DNA of 64,000 nucleotides from Flavobacterium sp. HSC-32F16 (GCF_024171645.1 NZ_JALKAC010000001.1:682001-746000), one strand, 5' to 3'. Numbered from the stretch's first letter, positions 1-9,551 are shown. The notes: generated by a model from the letters alone, not told the origin. Numbers and translations: made by a program.

Positions 1-353
1 ACTTGATCCCCTGCTTCAAATGTATATTTTACCTTGTATCTATCATTTATTCTTTCTGGCAAAAAGGGTAGTTCGTAATCATTTGCTAAGCTTACTTTTT
101 GTCCCTTTTTCTCTTCTTTTTCTTTTCTTTCTTCAATGTATTTTTCGGGAGCTAGAATTAAAAACTTAGAATAACTTTTAAAATCTCCTTCTATTAAATC
201 CTCGATCTCACAATACATATTATGATACCATCTAAGCTCATCAGCCTCAACACCAAGATCGCTGGCTACACTTGCAAGTGTATCTCCTTTCTTGATTTTA
301 TAGGTACGAAACTTATCGTACGATGACTTTTCAGGTTTATCTATGTAATACAT
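1..353 (-). CDS. LysM-domain protein of the T6SSiii locus (3' part missing)
   Basis: The reading frame starts at an ATG at 353 and runs off the left edge. About 117 residues are visible. Residues 15-70 carry a LysM-type fold: a YKIKKGDTLASVASDLGV opening, then a helix containing WYHNM, then a segment ending in LILAPEKY. A charged Glu/Lys linker follows. LysM modules bind peptidoglycan, which suits a component that positions the secretion apparatus at the cell wall. The gene lies 16 bp downstream of the tssN-like gene on the same strand, so it is probably the next gene of the same operon. There is no signal peptide at the visible N-terminus. The complete length and any C-terminal domain are unknown. 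Confidence 0.75.
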   Translation of the reverse strand, partial: MYYIDKPEKSSYDKFRTYKIKKGDTLASVASDLGVEADELRWYHNMYCEIEDLIEGDFKSYSKFLILAPEKYIEERKEKEEKKGQKVSLANDYELPFLPERINDRYKVKYTFEAGDQ

Positions 354-369
354 ACTATCTCAAAAAATA

Positions 370-1341
370 TTAAACTGCAGGTTCTTTTTCTTTCTTTTCA
401 ATCTTAGGCTCATACACAAAGTCCGGGTCTTTTCCATCTCCTTTTTTCGCAGGCTTTATATCTTTTACAATTTGCCTTTTACAAATAATAACTGAATTTT
501 CAGTAATACCATTCATCCCCAAAGTGTATTTGGCATCTACATATTTAGCTGTCTGGTACCATTTTGGCTGTAAAAAGAATACCCAGCTGCAGTTTTCACC
601 GTTTTGCTTTAAATCAATTTTACTATCAGCATTATGTTCATTATATCCTGAAACGGTATGATAAAAAAGTGCTCCAAAATCAATTCTTACCGGACCTTTA
701 GATCTTAACGAGGTATATTTCGTATCGCTTTCTTTTTTCTGAATTAATAAGGTAATCAACAATAAATCTTTCATTTCAAAGTTTTCAATCTCAGGAAAAG
801 GATTTTTTCTTTCCGGAATTTTCCATGTAACATATTCCTTAGGCGGTATCTGCATCATATAATTAAATACGGCATAAACTCCCGTAGGAACCATAAATAC
901 TAAGAAATGAGAACACATTAAAAAGGTCAGTGCAATTCCGTTTAAGGCAGTATAAATAATCACAAACAACACACTTGAGTAAAGTGTTATTAAAAATGAA
1001 AACAATAATTCGATGCCAACAACACCTTTTAAATTAAACTCGTTAAAATACCATCTATACAAGTACACATTCAGGATTCCGAATAACAGTGATGCAATTT
1101 GATAAAATCGAAACTCATCTGATAACTCTGTAAATAATTTATTATAGCCCAAAAAACCAACAAGAGCATAAATCAATACAAATGAGAATACATAGATATA
1201 GAACTTTCTTTTATACTGAACTGTAAATTCTTTTACTTTATCCCTGAATACCATAGTAAGTATAAAACTCACCGCAATAATTACTACTAAAAATACAATA
1301 AGCCTAATATCAATAAGGGCTAATAAATGCTTTTTTACCAT
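370..1341 (-). CDS. tssN: TssN-like membrane protein of T6SS subtype iii
   Basis: This 323-residue protein has about five hydrophobic segments in its first 165 residues (roughly 12-32, 48-65, 80-95, 110-130 and 138-160), followed by a soluble C-terminal half and a Lys/Glu-rich tail. That layout matches TssN, one of the proteins restricted to Bacteroidota T6SSiii and thought to help build the trans-envelope complex that replaces TssJLM. It lies 2 bp after the TssG-like gene and 16 bp before the LysM gene, consistent with co-transcription. The assignment rests on topology, length and neighbours, not on a catalytic motif. Confidence 0.65.
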   Translation of the reverse strand: MVKKHLLALIDIRLIVFLVVIIAVSFILTMVFRDKVKEFTVQYKRKFYIYVFSFVLIYALVGFLGYNKLFTELSDEFRFYQIASLLFGILNVYLYRWYFNEFNLKGVVGIELLFSFLITLYSSVLFVIIYTALNGIALTFLMCSHFLVFMVPTGVYAVFNYMMQIPPKEYVTWKIPERKNPFPEIENFEMKDLLLITLLIQKKESDTKYTSLRSKGPVRIDFGALFYHTVSGYNEHNADSKIDLKQNGENCSWVFFLQPKWYQTAKYVDAKYTLGMNGITENSVIICKRQIVKDIKPAKKGDGKDPDFVYEPKIEKKEKEPAV

Positions 1342-1343
1342 TA

Positions 1344-2288
1344 CTAAATTCGTGTTGTATACCCTAACACAGGTTCTTTACTAAAATTAAACTCTTCCGT
1401 TTCTTCATTAATCAATAAGACTGTTTTTACCTCTACTTCCATCGGAAAAAAATGTTCGCAAAAACAATCTATAAATATTTTTATATCACCATTTTTAAGA
1501 TAATGCTGATAGGGTTTATTAGTTATAGGCCCTATTTCTATCCTTAAATTCATAGAATAATCCATGTAATTTTTCCCAGTAATAAAATCAACTCCTAACC
1601 TGTTTTCACCTAACTTAATCTGCTCTCCTTCTTCGCTGTATTCTTTAGAGCTGGTTGTTGTATAAGTAACTTTCTCTTCAATAATACTGGACAAACAATG
1701 ACAGGCAAGATCAATATCTCCTACTATTTTATATGCATACGGCAGTAACTGAATAAATTTTGAAACTAAAATTTCCGGGTAAATATGTGATAATCCCCAA
1801 AAATCGTAGAAAAAATCCAACGGTTTACTTCCGTTCAGCTTATACAAAAAATTTCGTTCAACACTTTCTATTTTAGTTCGGTAATGAAAAATCTCGTTTT
1901 CAAAAGGAGTAAAAAAAACTCGGGCTTCCGCTTCTTGTTTTTTCTGGTGTTTATGCTCCCTTATCATCTGTTTTACAGACTTATCAGAATTATTTTCGGT
2001 CAGACTATGTACAAAACCTTCAGGAAGTGCATCATACATACTATCTCGCGATAAACGTATATTTAGATATTCCTGTTTGTCATAATTATCGTCCTGAATT
2101 GCAGCTCCTAAAATATCGCTTCTGTAAGCTCGTGAAAACTGACCGTGGTTAGAAATGGTAATTTCATCCTGTACCACAGCTTTTTTTTCAAGAAGTTCAT
2201 TAGCGATGACTTCAGCTCTAATGTCGTACGAAATACTTTCAATTTCGTACGCAAGATCCTCAAGACTTTTTTTACTTTTTCTTTCCAT
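1344..2288 (-). CDS. T6SSiii baseplate-type protein, TssG-like
   Basis: This is a 314-residue cytoplasmic protein without signal peptide or membrane segment. Recognisable stretches are a RDSMYDALPEGFVHSL segment near residue 80, an ARVFFTPFENEIFHYR segment near 122, and a hydrophobic helix-rich region (DFFYDFWGL, then LLPYAYKIVGD) around 158-192. These resemble the small baseplate wedge protein (TssG) of Bacteroidota T6SS loci, which works with TssF, TssE and TssK to start sheath assembly. Its start overlaps the end of the NlpC/P60 gene by 17 bp, and tssN follows after 2 bp, so the three are probably translated from one mRNA. The exact Tss letter is an inference. Confidence 0.5.
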   Translation of the reverse strand: MERKSKKSLEDLAYEIESISYDIRAEVIANELLEKKAVVQDEITISNHGQFSRAYRSDILGAAIQDDNYDKQEYLNIRLSRDSMYDALPEGFVHSLTENNSDKSVKQMIREHKHQKKQEAEARVFFTPFENEIFHYRTKIESVERNFLYKLNGSKPLDFFYDFWGLSHIYPEILVSKFIQLLPYAYKIVGDIDLACHCLSSIIEEKVTYTTTSSKEYSEEGEQIKLGENRLGVDFITGKNYMDYSMNLRIEIGPITNKPYQHYLKNGDIKIFIDCFCEHFFPMEVEVKTVLLINEETEEFNFSKEPVLGYTTRI

Positions 2289-2913
2289 CTTCGTTAATTC
2301 GTCCTGCGCCTATATATCGTAACTGAAAATACTCATCATTGAAATTATATATTGCCAAACCTTTGTCTGTACAAGCCAGAATTCGGTCATTATGCAGATA
2401 CAAACCCACATCTGATATAGGATGGTCTTTGTCGTATCTAAAGAAAACCAGATCCCCTTCGGCAAGGAAACTGCGGCCGGTAAAAATCTGAATGGATTTT
2501 GACTTCCACATTCCAGCCGGATCTTTTGGAAGCGTAACCTTGTAAACATCACTATACAAAGACTGCAGAAAATAAGAGCAGTCAATTCCTTTTTTAGAAA
2601 AACTTTTCTCTTTATAGGGCGTATTAAGCCAAGGATCTATATAGGAGTATAATTTGTAATTGGTAATTTTATTTGGCATTACAGCCAGAATAATAGAATA
2701 TTTTTCTTTGAGAGCCAATACTTCATCACTTAAATTTTCTGAATTATCATTGACTACGGTTTTGTTCTTTAAACCAGTTTCTTTCATTTGGAACTGTTTT
2801 TTTAGCATCTCCAAAGAATAATCATATTTAAAGGGAATTTGTGAAATATATTTTTGAGCACGGCATTCTGTAAATAAATGCATCATAAGAATCATAATAA
2901 CAATCTGCCTCAT
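2272..2913 (-). CDS. Secreted NlpC/P60-fold protein, catalytic His replaced
   Basis: The 213-residue product has an N-terminal signal peptide (about 1-19, ending CRA-Q). Residues 95-205 form an NlpC/P60 domain: the nucleophile Cys112 lies in GIDCSYFLQSLY, and AEGDLVFFRY at 151-160 is the conserved strand. Active family members then carry a His in an S-H-V-G-I/L-Y-L strand. Here the strand reads ISDVGLYLHND, with Asp168 at that place, and the third polar residue is also not obvious. Active relatives cut stem-peptide bonds in peptidoglycan. This one may be inactive or use altered chemistry. As the first gene of the leftward T6SS operon it could remodel or bind the wall for the apparatus; an effector role is less likely but possible. 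Confidence 0.75.
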   Translation of the reverse strand: MRQIVIMILMMHLFTECRAQKYISQIPFKYDYSLEMLKKQFQMKETGLKNKTVVNDNSENLSDEVLALKEKYSIILAVMPNKITNYKLYSYIDPWLNTPYKEKSFSKKGIDCSYFLQSLYSDVYKVTLPKDPAGMWKSKSIQIFTGRSFLAEGDLVFFRYDKDHPISDVGLYLHNDRILACTDKGLAIYNFNDEYFQLRYIGAGRINEDGKKK

Positions 2914-3257
2914 AAAAAATATTATTTAGTACTCTTTTTTTAGATAATTAAAATATTATTTCATTCCCAAAAGGGATAATTTTTAAATTTTAGCAACAAT
3001 AAAAAACAAACTTTTGAGTTCATTTTACATTTTTACCTTGAGAAAATTCTCATTTTTAAACGTAACTCGTTTATTATGAATTTATTTACTTTTTCACACG
3101 AGGTGGTTACAAACCTAACAAAATATTTTGTAAGAATACAAATATTATTTGTAAAATTTATAGTAATAATTATAAGTTTTTTAATTTTTTTAAAACTACA
3201 TTTGTTTCCGTTTTTTGTTAAAATTATCTTACATAGTAAATTGTTTAAAATTTAAAA
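2914..3257. promoter_or_regulatory. Divergent promoter region between two T6SS transcripts
   Basis: This 344-bp stretch without genes separates the leftward operon from the rightward PKD-tssH pair and must contain both promoters. It is very AT-rich. A TACATTTG at 3197-3204 fits the Bacteroidota TAnnTTTG -7 box for the rightward genes, although I see no good -33 TTTG. ACAAATATTATTTGT at 3138-3152 is an inverted repeat that could be an operator. No ORF or RNA gene is evident. Confidence 0.45.
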
Positions 3258-4310
3258 ATGAATCAAAAAAATATTGATATCAGAGTTGTGTTTTTTTTCG
3301 CGATTCTCTTATTAGCTGGAATCATAGCATTTATCGTACAGCTTTTTAATCATGTTGATTGTGAAGACGTCAAATTTTACATTTTCGCAGACCATTCACA
3401 GTCCGAAGAATCAATTGAGTTTTATGATAAGACTCCAAACGCAAAATCATGGGTTTGGGACTTTGGAGACGGATCAGAAAAAGATGTCAGAAAACATACT
3501 TTTCATATCTATAAAAATCCGGGAAAATACTATATCACTTTAACTATAAACGGCAATTGCACCCATACAAAAGAAATCACTATAAAGGATAAATTTGCTG
3601 CAGATAAAATAGGCACGCCGCGTATTATTGTACCCAAAACAATTACAGTTGGACAGCCTGCTTATTTCAAGTCAATTTCTGATGATGCGAGAACCTGGGA
3701 ATGGGCATTTGGTGAAAATAAAGGTATAGATGAAACCTCCTCTAACCCTGTTTACAACTTTATTACTCCAGGCGAAAAAACGATTACTTTAGTCATAAAT
3801 GGAGATTTTAGCCGTGTGGCGAAAAAAGTGATCTATGTACATCCAAGAGTTATAAAAAAAACTAATCCGCTGGATGTAAGTTCTTATGAATTTGAGAAAA
3901 AAGCCGAAGCATTTGCACTTCCAAGAGGCCCTGTAAAAAAAGATCCACTGGAAGAAATGCTGCAATATGTTCCGGTTGCACCTAAAGCAAAAACCATAAA
4001 AGACAGTACTGCTGTTACCAAAAAAGCACCTAAATTGTCTGAAGATCAATTTGAACTGCTGTTCAAAAAAGTAGCCGAAGGCAGTAAAGTAAAAGATGAT
4101 TTCGCAGATTTTTTGTGTGATGATCTGGATATTCCTGTTGTAAAAAATGACAAAGATTTATTGACTTTCTCCCAATTATGTGCCTCTGTAAAGGGAAAGA
4201 AAATAAAAATCGAATCAATACGCTTAAACAAAGACAAACAAACTAACTGCATTAAAGGAATAAATATCAGCTATAAAGTAAAAAAATATCTGATGTGGTC
4301 TAAAGATTAA
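3258..4310 (+). CDS. Membrane-anchored PKD-domain protein of the T6SSiii locus
   Basis: This 350-residue protein has a short cytoplasmic N-terminus, one membrane helix at about residues 9-29, and then an external region. Residues about 45-110 form a PKD domain (WVWDFGDGSEKD, then the HIYKNPGKYYITLTI strand). A second, more diverged PKD-like unit covers about 115-195 (WEWAFGENKG, then YNFITPGEKTITLVI). The C-terminal 150 residues are Lys-rich and not recognised. PKD domains are Ig-like binding modules. The gene precedes tssH by 7 bp, so the product probably belongs to the secretion machine, perhaps as part of its envelope-spanning complex. I cannot match it to a particular Tss letter. Confidence 0.6.
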   Translation: MNQKNIDIRVVFFFAILLLAGIIAFIVQLFNHVDCEDVKFYIFADHSQSEESIEFYDKTPNAKSWVWDFGDGSEKDVRKHTFHIYKNPGKYYITLTINGNCTHTKEITIKDKFAADKIGTPRIIVPKTITVGQPAYFKSISDDARTWEWAFGENKGIDETSSNPVYNFITPGEKTITLVINGDFSRVAKKVIYVHPRVIKKTNPLDVSSYEFEKKAEAFALPRGPVKKDPLEEMLQYVPVAPKAKTIKDSTAVTKKAPKLSEDQFELLFKKVAEGSKVKDDFADFLCDDLDIPVVKNDKDLLTFSQLCASVKGKKIKIESIRLNKDKQTNCIKGINISYKVKKYLMWSKD

Positions 4311-4317
4311 ATTTAGT

Positions 4318-6774
4318 ATGGAAGAAGAAAAAAACGTTTTCAGTGCAGAGCTTTTAACTGCATTAGAAATTGCTAAAAAAATTGCTAAAACCAATTCAAA
4401 TAAATATTACTCGGCGCCTCATTTGTTAAAGGCTATTTTAAACAGGGATTTATCGCTTTTAAAACGTCTTGAAGCTATGGGTAAAGATGTTTATTATCTT
4501 GATGAATGGGCAGAAGTAAGAATTGAAGAAGAGCCTAAAACTACTCATGTACTTGATGCTGAACCAAGTGATTCGATTGACGACATCATAAAAGAAGCAG
4601 AATCAGTACGAATAGCTTTGAATGAAGACGAAATAAGCCTTTATGCTATTATAATTGCGATAAGTTCTCCGGGGGTAGGCTTCAATTTTGACCAAATGAA
4701 GTCTTATCCTATCTCAAGAAATGAATTACTGGAAGACCAAATTGTTATTCCTCAAAATGATACTGGCATAAAACAAGAAGTTAAAAAAGGCTTTTTGAGC
4801 AAATATTGTATTCATAAAAATCTGGAGAAAAACAAAAAAAGAATCCCTGCAATTGGGCGTGAAGCCGAATTGAATGCTATAAAAGAAATACTCTGCCGTT
4901 TCTCGAAACCTAATGTACTGCTTATTGGTGATCGAGGCATTGGAAAATCGATTTTAATTGATACACTTGTTCAAAATGTAATAACAAATCAGGTTCCGGA
5001 TGCTTTAAACAAAGTCCAGCTTTTTGAACTGGATTTATCTTCTCTTATTGCCGGCGCTTCATACAAAGGTGAAATAGAAGACCGTTTAAAAAACTGTATT
5101 CAGGAGCTAAAACAATATCCGAGAGCTATTTTAATTATTGAAGAAATTCATATTTTACTCGATAAGAATGGTGGTGATTCAGGTGTTTCGAATGTCCTCA
5201 AAGGCGAGTTAGCCAAAGGGTTAAATATTATCGCAACCTCAACAATTGATGAGTTTTCAAAAAGAATAGAGAAAGAACAAGGCCTTTCGGGAATGTTTGA
5301 AATCGTTAAATTGGAAGAATCTGATGATGAGACTTTATTCCGAATGATCCGCGAATCTATCAAAACGTATCAGGAACATCATAAAATACAAATAGATGAC
5401 GAAACCATTTCAGAGTCTATTCGTTTATCAAGAAGATATTTAAAAGAAAAAAGCCTTCCAGAATCAGCAATTAATCTGATTGATCATACGATGTCGGTTT
5501 TAAAAACTTCAGGAGAAACTTTTCTTAACGAAAAAGAATCTATTATCAATAAATTAAATCTTTTAAAAGACAACAGTAATTTATCTGAAGATCAATCAAT
5601 CAAAGAATACAATTGGTTTCTGACTGATTTAATAAACAAGACAACCTTTTTGATGGATGTTGATGAACAAAATGAAAAAAGAATTTTTGAAACATCATCA
5701 TCAATCCTAAGTTACATAGAAAGTCTGATTATAATGCTTGAAGAAAAAGCACTTGACAAACGATCTCATATTGAAGCCTTTGATTTGTCTTTGATTATTG
5801 CAAAAAAAACCGGAATTCCGGCGGGAAAACTTAAAGAAGAAGAAAAACAGAAACTAAACAATATTGAGGAGGTTTTAAACCGAAGAGTAATAGGCCAGGA
5901 TCATTGTATTGCAACAGTAGCAGGCTCTATTTTAGAATCAAGATCGGGATTAAGTAAAGCCGGACAGCCTATTGCTTCTTTCTTTTTTCTTGGACCAACG
6001 GGAACGGGAAAAACGGAATTAGCCAAAAGTTTAGCCGAATTTCTATTTCAGGATGAAAATGCCATCATTAGATTTGATATGTCTGAATTTAAAGAAGAAC
6101 ATTCTGCGGCTCTTCTTTATGGTGCACCCCCAGGCTATGTAGGCTATGAAGAAGGAGGTTTATTGGTGAACAAAATCAGGCAAAAACCTTATTCTATTGT
6201 TTTATTTGATGAAATTGAAAAAGCACATCCTTCTGTTTTTGATGTGTTTCTTCAAATTATGGACGAAGGAAAACTACACGATCGTTTAGGAAAAGAAGGT
6301 GATTTCTCTAATGCTATTATACTTTTTACCTCGAATATTGGTGCAGATCATATTGTCAATACTTTTAATAATGGCGAAATTCCAACATCTGGTTCTTTAA
6401 TGGAAATTATGGGAAATTATTTCAGACCTGAGTTTTTAGGGCGTTTAACTGAAATTGTACCTTTTGCTCCTATCAGTAAAGAAAATGCACTAAAAATATT
6501 CGAAATTCATCTTAAAAAAGAGTTTATGGATTTATTGAAGAACATCAACATTAAAGTTGAGATTCCGATGGAAGCTAAACTTTATCTTGCTGAAAATGGA
6601 TATAATGCCAAATACGGCGCAAGACCTATAAAAAGTATTATCAGAAGTCATTTAAGAAGACCTTTGGCAAAAAAAATAATTTCGGGAGAAGTAAAAGACG
6701 GCGATACGATCTCAGTTTCAATTGAAAATAATGAAGTAAAATGGATTAAAGAAGAACTGACTGTTTCAAATTGA
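4318..6774 (+). CDS. tssH: TssH/ClpV-type AAA+ ATPase of T6SS
   Basis: This 818-residue Hsp100/Clp ATPase has an N-terminal Clp-N-like helical domain (about 1-150), a first AAA+ module with Walker A GDRGIGKS (around 204-211) and an acidic IIEEIHIL Walker B, a middle helical region, and a second AAA+ module with Walker A GPTGTGKT (around 559-566) and Walker B VLFDEIEKAHPSVFD. A C-terminal ClpB D2-small domain ends the protein. In T6SS, TssH (ClpV) unfolds the contracted TssB-TssC sheath so its subunits can be reused. Placement in a T6SS locus argues against the housekeeping chaperone ClpB. It is co-directional with the PKD gene and followed by a terminator hairpin. Confidence 0.85.
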   Translation: MEEEKNVFSAELLTALEIAKKIAKTNSNKYYSAPHLLKAILNRDLSLLKRLEAMGKDVYYLDEWAEVRIEEEPKTTHVLDAEPSDSIDDIIKEAESVRIALNEDEISLYAIIIAISSPGVGFNFDQMKSYPISRNELLEDQIVIPQNDTGIKQEVKKGFLSKYCIHKNLEKNKKRIPAIGREAELNAIKEILCRFSKPNVLLIGDRGIGKSILIDTLVQNVITNQVPDALNKVQLFELDLSSLIAGASYKGEIEDRLKNCIQELKQYPRAILIIEEIHILLDKNGGDSGVSNVLKGELAKGLNIIATSTIDEFSKRIEKEQGLSGMFEIVKLEESDDETLFRMIRESIKTYQEHHKIQIDDETISESIRLSRRYLKEKSLPESAINLIDHTMSVLKTSGETFLNEKESIINKLNLLKDNSNLSEDQSIKEYNWFLTDLINKTTFLMDVDEQNEKRIFETSSSILSYIESLIIMLEEKALDKRSHIEAFDLSLIIAKKTGIPAGKLKEEEKQKLNNIEEVLNRRVIGQDHCIATVAGSILESRSGLSKAGQPIASFFFLGPTGTGKTELAKSLAEFLFQDENAIIRFDMSEFKEEHSAALLYGAPPGYVGYEEGGLLVNKIRQKPYSIVLFDEIEKAHPSVFDVFLQIMDEGKLHDRLGKEGDFSNAIILFTSNIGADHIVNTFNNGEIPTSGSLMEIMGNYFRPEFLGRLTEIVPFAPISKENALKIFEIHLKKEFMDLLKNINIKVEIPMEAKLYLAENGYNAKYGARPIKSIIRSHLRRPLAKKIISGEVKDGDTISVSIENNEVKWIKEELTVSN

Positions 6775-6809
6775 GTTTAAACCAAAAGGCTTTATTTAGT
6801 TAATTTACA

Positions 6810-6844
6810 AACCAAAAAAACGCTGAAAAGCGTTTTTTTTGGTT
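6810..6844. terminator. Bidirectional terminator hairpin after tssH
   Basis: The two arms ACCAAAAAAACGCT and AGCGTTTTTTTTGGT flank a GAAA loop, with one bulged base in the T/A run. It ends the rightward tssH transcript and, being T-rich on both strands, can also end the leftward sulfatase operon whose last gene stops at 6870. Confidence 0.8.
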
Positions 6845-6869
6845 CTAAGTATCTCTTGAAATTTCCTTT

Positions 6870-7148
6870 TCATGAACTATTCCTAACAATATAAAACAAT
6901 ATTTCTTCTTCTAATTCTTTTGCCAGATTTTCGCATTCCAGCTTCTGACGAAAGTTTTTCTCAAATTTTTTCTTATAGATTTCGGCATTTACAATGCTTT
7001 CACAATAATCGTCGCACATCGTTTTGAATCGGTCGTCGAGTAAGTACATCTTTCTCATCGATTCAAAATATTCTGCAAATTTGACATTATATAGTTCGTC
7101 TGGTAGGGACATAGTTCTAAAGTTTAAGCATTGTTCTAATAAAGTCAT
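6870..7148 (-). CDS. Small helical protein downstream of the sulfatase
   Basis: This is a 92-residue, highly charged, mostly helical protein without signal peptide or membrane helix. An internal Met13 (MSLPDELYNVKFAEYF) is a plausible alternative start. The pattern of DDRFKTMCDDYCESIVNAE followed by an acidic amphipathic helix recalls short uncharacterised proteins that I remember next to sulfatase genes in other bacteria. I have no function for it. It starts 3 bp after the sulfatase stop, so it is almost certainly translated from the same mRNA. Confidence 0.6.
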   Translation of the reverse strand: MTLLEQCLNFRTMSLPDELYNVKFAEYFESMRKMYLLDDRFKTMCDDYCESIVNAEIYKKKFEKNFRQKLECENLAKELEEEILFYIVRNSS

Positions 7149-7151
7149 TTT

Positions 7152-9551
7152 TTACTCTCTTGCCATTTTTACTTTAAATTCATGCTCTATATTTTGATAA
7201 GCGTCATTACTTACATCGTAAACCACTTTTGCAATTTTGCCTCCATTAAAATCAAATTTGGCTTTATACTGTTTGCTTACAGGATCACCGCTGTCACGCC
7301 CCACGCACAAGCCTTCACCCGAAAGCGCATAATGACCTGCTTGTGTACGGAAAAGTTTTTCGTCTACAACTTTATCATCTACATAAAGTCTCATTTTACC
7401 TAAAGTCTCGTTTTTCTCACTCATTTTTTCTTTTACAAATTCAACACCCACAATGTGTTTTCCATTGGCAGGAAGTGAAGTGCTTAAAACCTGTTCTGGT
7501 GCAAGACCAAGGAAATTATACACATAAGTTAGTTTTCCGTCTTTTGCAAATAAACTGTAACCTCCAAAACGAGATCCCTGAGATACGATTACTCCTTTTG
7601 AATCTTTAGTAAAATCAACTTCTGCTAAGATTTTAAAAGAACGTCCAAGCGTTGGTGCTGCAGAGGCTTCCGGTATTTCTGTTGTTCCCGGGTAATAAAT
7701 AAATCGTCCATCAGCAGGCACTTCTTTATGATATTCCAGCTTGTGAAATTCAGGAATCGAAAGATCATTAAGCGGTAATACATTATATTTTTTTGCTTCA
7801 TCCATCCAAATTTGCTGCAGCTCTTTTACTTTATCAGGATATTTTGATGCAAGATCTGTAGATTCTGATCTATCGGCATCGACATTGTATAACTCCCATT
7901 GGTCTTTATCAAAATTTCCAATGTTTACAGGCAAAGCCCCATGAACTGCTGTAGCTTTCCAGCCGTCTTTCCAGATTCCTCTTGTACCCACCATTTCATA
8001 ATATTGTACTTTTTTAGCGGTTGGTGCTTTTGCATTGTCAAAACTGTATTTCATAGAAACTCCTGCAAGCGGCTCTTGTTTTACGCCATCAACCACATCT
8101 GGCATTGTTAAACCGCAAGCTTCCAGAATAGTAGGCACAATATCAGTACAATGATGATATTGGCTTCTCAATTCTCCTTTGGCTTTAATTCCTTTAGGCC
8201 AGCATATTACAAGCGGATCAGCTGTTCCTCCGCTGTAGCCTGAATATCTTTTAAACATTTTAAATGGTGTCGAAAAAGCAGCTGCCCATCCGGTGGGATA
8301 ATGATTGTATGTATCCTCAGATCCCAGTTTATCAATCATGCTTAAATTAACACTCATGTCATCCGGATAAGCATTAAAGAAATTATTCTCATTTACCGAT
8401 CCATTTGGAGATCCTTCTGCGGAAGCGCCATTATCTGCACAATAGATAATCAAAGTGTTGTCAAACTGACCCGAATCTTTCAGATATTTAATAACGCGCC
8501 CTACCTCGGCATCTGTAAATTCTGAATAAGCGGCATATACTTCGGCCATACGGCTGAACAATTTTTTTTCATCTATCGAAAGGCTGTTCCACGGTTTTAC
8601 AATATCTCCTTCTGCAAATTTACCTTTAGGCATAGGATTTAATGGTGTCAATTTTGTTCCTTTTGGCAGAATTCCTTTATCAATCATTCGCTTTAAAACC
8701 CATTCTCTGTAAGCTTCATAGCCGTCGTCGAATTTACCTTTGTATTTTGCAATATAATCGGCTGGTGCATGATGCGGTGCATGATTGGCTCCCGGATTGT
8801 ACCACATAAACCAAGGTTTCTCTGGTTTTGATTGTTTTGAATCCTGAATATACGCAATGGCTTTATCGGCCAAATCTTTACTTAAGTGATAGCCATTTTC
8901 AGGCTGAGAAGGCTGATCTATAAAATGATTGTCTTCTATAAGACTTGGATACCATTGATTGGTTTCTCCTCCAATAAATCCATAAAATCGATCAAATCCA
9001 AGCCCCAAAGGCCATCGTTCTTTAGAAGAAGCCATATCGAGTGCATCTACAGGAACATTATGGTTTTTTCCTATCCAAAATGTAGACCAACCGGCTTCTC
9101 GGAGTACTGCAGCAAGTGTGGCATTTTCTTTTGGAATATGACCGCTGTAACCCGGAAATCCTACTGCTGATTCTGATATCGAACCAAATCCGTTTTGATG
9201 GTGGTTACGTCCTGTTAAAAGTGTAGAACGTGTAGGCGAACATACCGAGGTAGTGTGCCATTGTGTATAGGTGACTCCGTTTTTTGCCAGTTCATCCATA
9301 GTTGGCATATTGATACGGCCTCCATAAGGCGACCAGGCCGCAAAACCGGTATCATCATATAAAATGATAAGGACATTTGGAGCATCTTTTGGAGCTTTAT
9401 TCTCCAGAAATGCCGGCCAATCCCCTTTTGAATCCCGAATATCGAGTTTAATCTCTCCGTTAAATATTTTTCCGTCCTGCTTTTTAGGTGGATTCTGCGC
9501 CATTAAAACTGCACAGAACGAAAATGTCAAAAGTTTAAATAGTTGTTTCAT
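7152..9551 (-). CDS. Secreted arylsulfatase
   Basis: This is a 799-residue sulfatase with a signal peptide (1-19, ending MAQ). An ILYDDTGF metal-binding strand (Asp66-Asp67) is followed by the CSPTR signature at residues 104-108, whose Cys104 is converted to formylglycine in this family, and by TGRNHH directly after. Later elements of the alkaline-phosphatase-like core include IIYCADNGASAEG and the NPGANHAPHHAP loop. About 180 C-terminal residues (FKILAEVDF onward) form an extra beta-rich domain typical of the large arylsulfatases. The enzyme probably removes sulfate esters outside the cytoplasm. No maturase (FGE or anSME) gene is in this window, so activation must come from elsewhere. It follows the DUF1254 gene by 20 bp. 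Confidence 0.9.
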   Translation of the reverse strand: MKQLFKLLTFSFCAVLMAQNPPKKQDGKIFNGEIKLDIRDSKGDWPAFLENKAPKDAPNVLIILYDDTGFAAWSPYGGRINMPTMDELAKNGVTYTQWHTTSVCSPTRSTLLTGRNHHQNGFGSISESAVGFPGYSGHIPKENATLAAVLREAGWSTFWIGKNHNVPVDALDMASSKERWPLGLGFDRFYGFIGGETNQWYPSLIEDNHFIDQPSQPENGYHLSKDLADKAIAYIQDSKQSKPEKPWFMWYNPGANHAPHHAPADYIAKYKGKFDDGYEAYREWVLKRMIDKGILPKGTKLTPLNPMPKGKFAEGDIVKPWNSLSIDEKKLFSRMAEVYAAYSEFTDAEVGRVIKYLKDSGQFDNTLIIYCADNGASAEGSPNGSVNENNFFNAYPDDMSVNLSMIDKLGSEDTYNHYPTGWAAAFSTPFKMFKRYSGYSGGTADPLVICWPKGIKAKGELRSQYHHCTDIVPTILEACGLTMPDVVDGVKQEPLAGVSMKYSFDNAKAPTAKKVQYYEMVGTRGIWKDGWKATAVHGALPVNIGNFDKDQWELYNVDADRSESTDLASKYPDKVKELQQIWMDEAKKYNVLPLNDLSIPEFHKLEYHKEVPADGRFIYYPGTTEIPEASAAPTLGRSFKILAEVDFTKDSKGVIVSQGSRFGGYSLFAKDGKLTYVYNFLGLAPEQVLSTSLPANGKHIVGVEFVKEKMSEKNETLGKMRLYVDDKVVDEKLFRTQAGHYALSGEGLCVGRDSGDPVSKQYKAKFDFNGGKIAKVVYDVSNDAYQNIEHEFKVKMARE

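Noticed and set aside
2272..2913. NlpC/P60 protein as a T6SS effector with an immunity partner
   Set aside because: It has a signal peptide, lacks the catalytic His, and no small immunity-like gene is adjacent. A structural or binding role is more likely.
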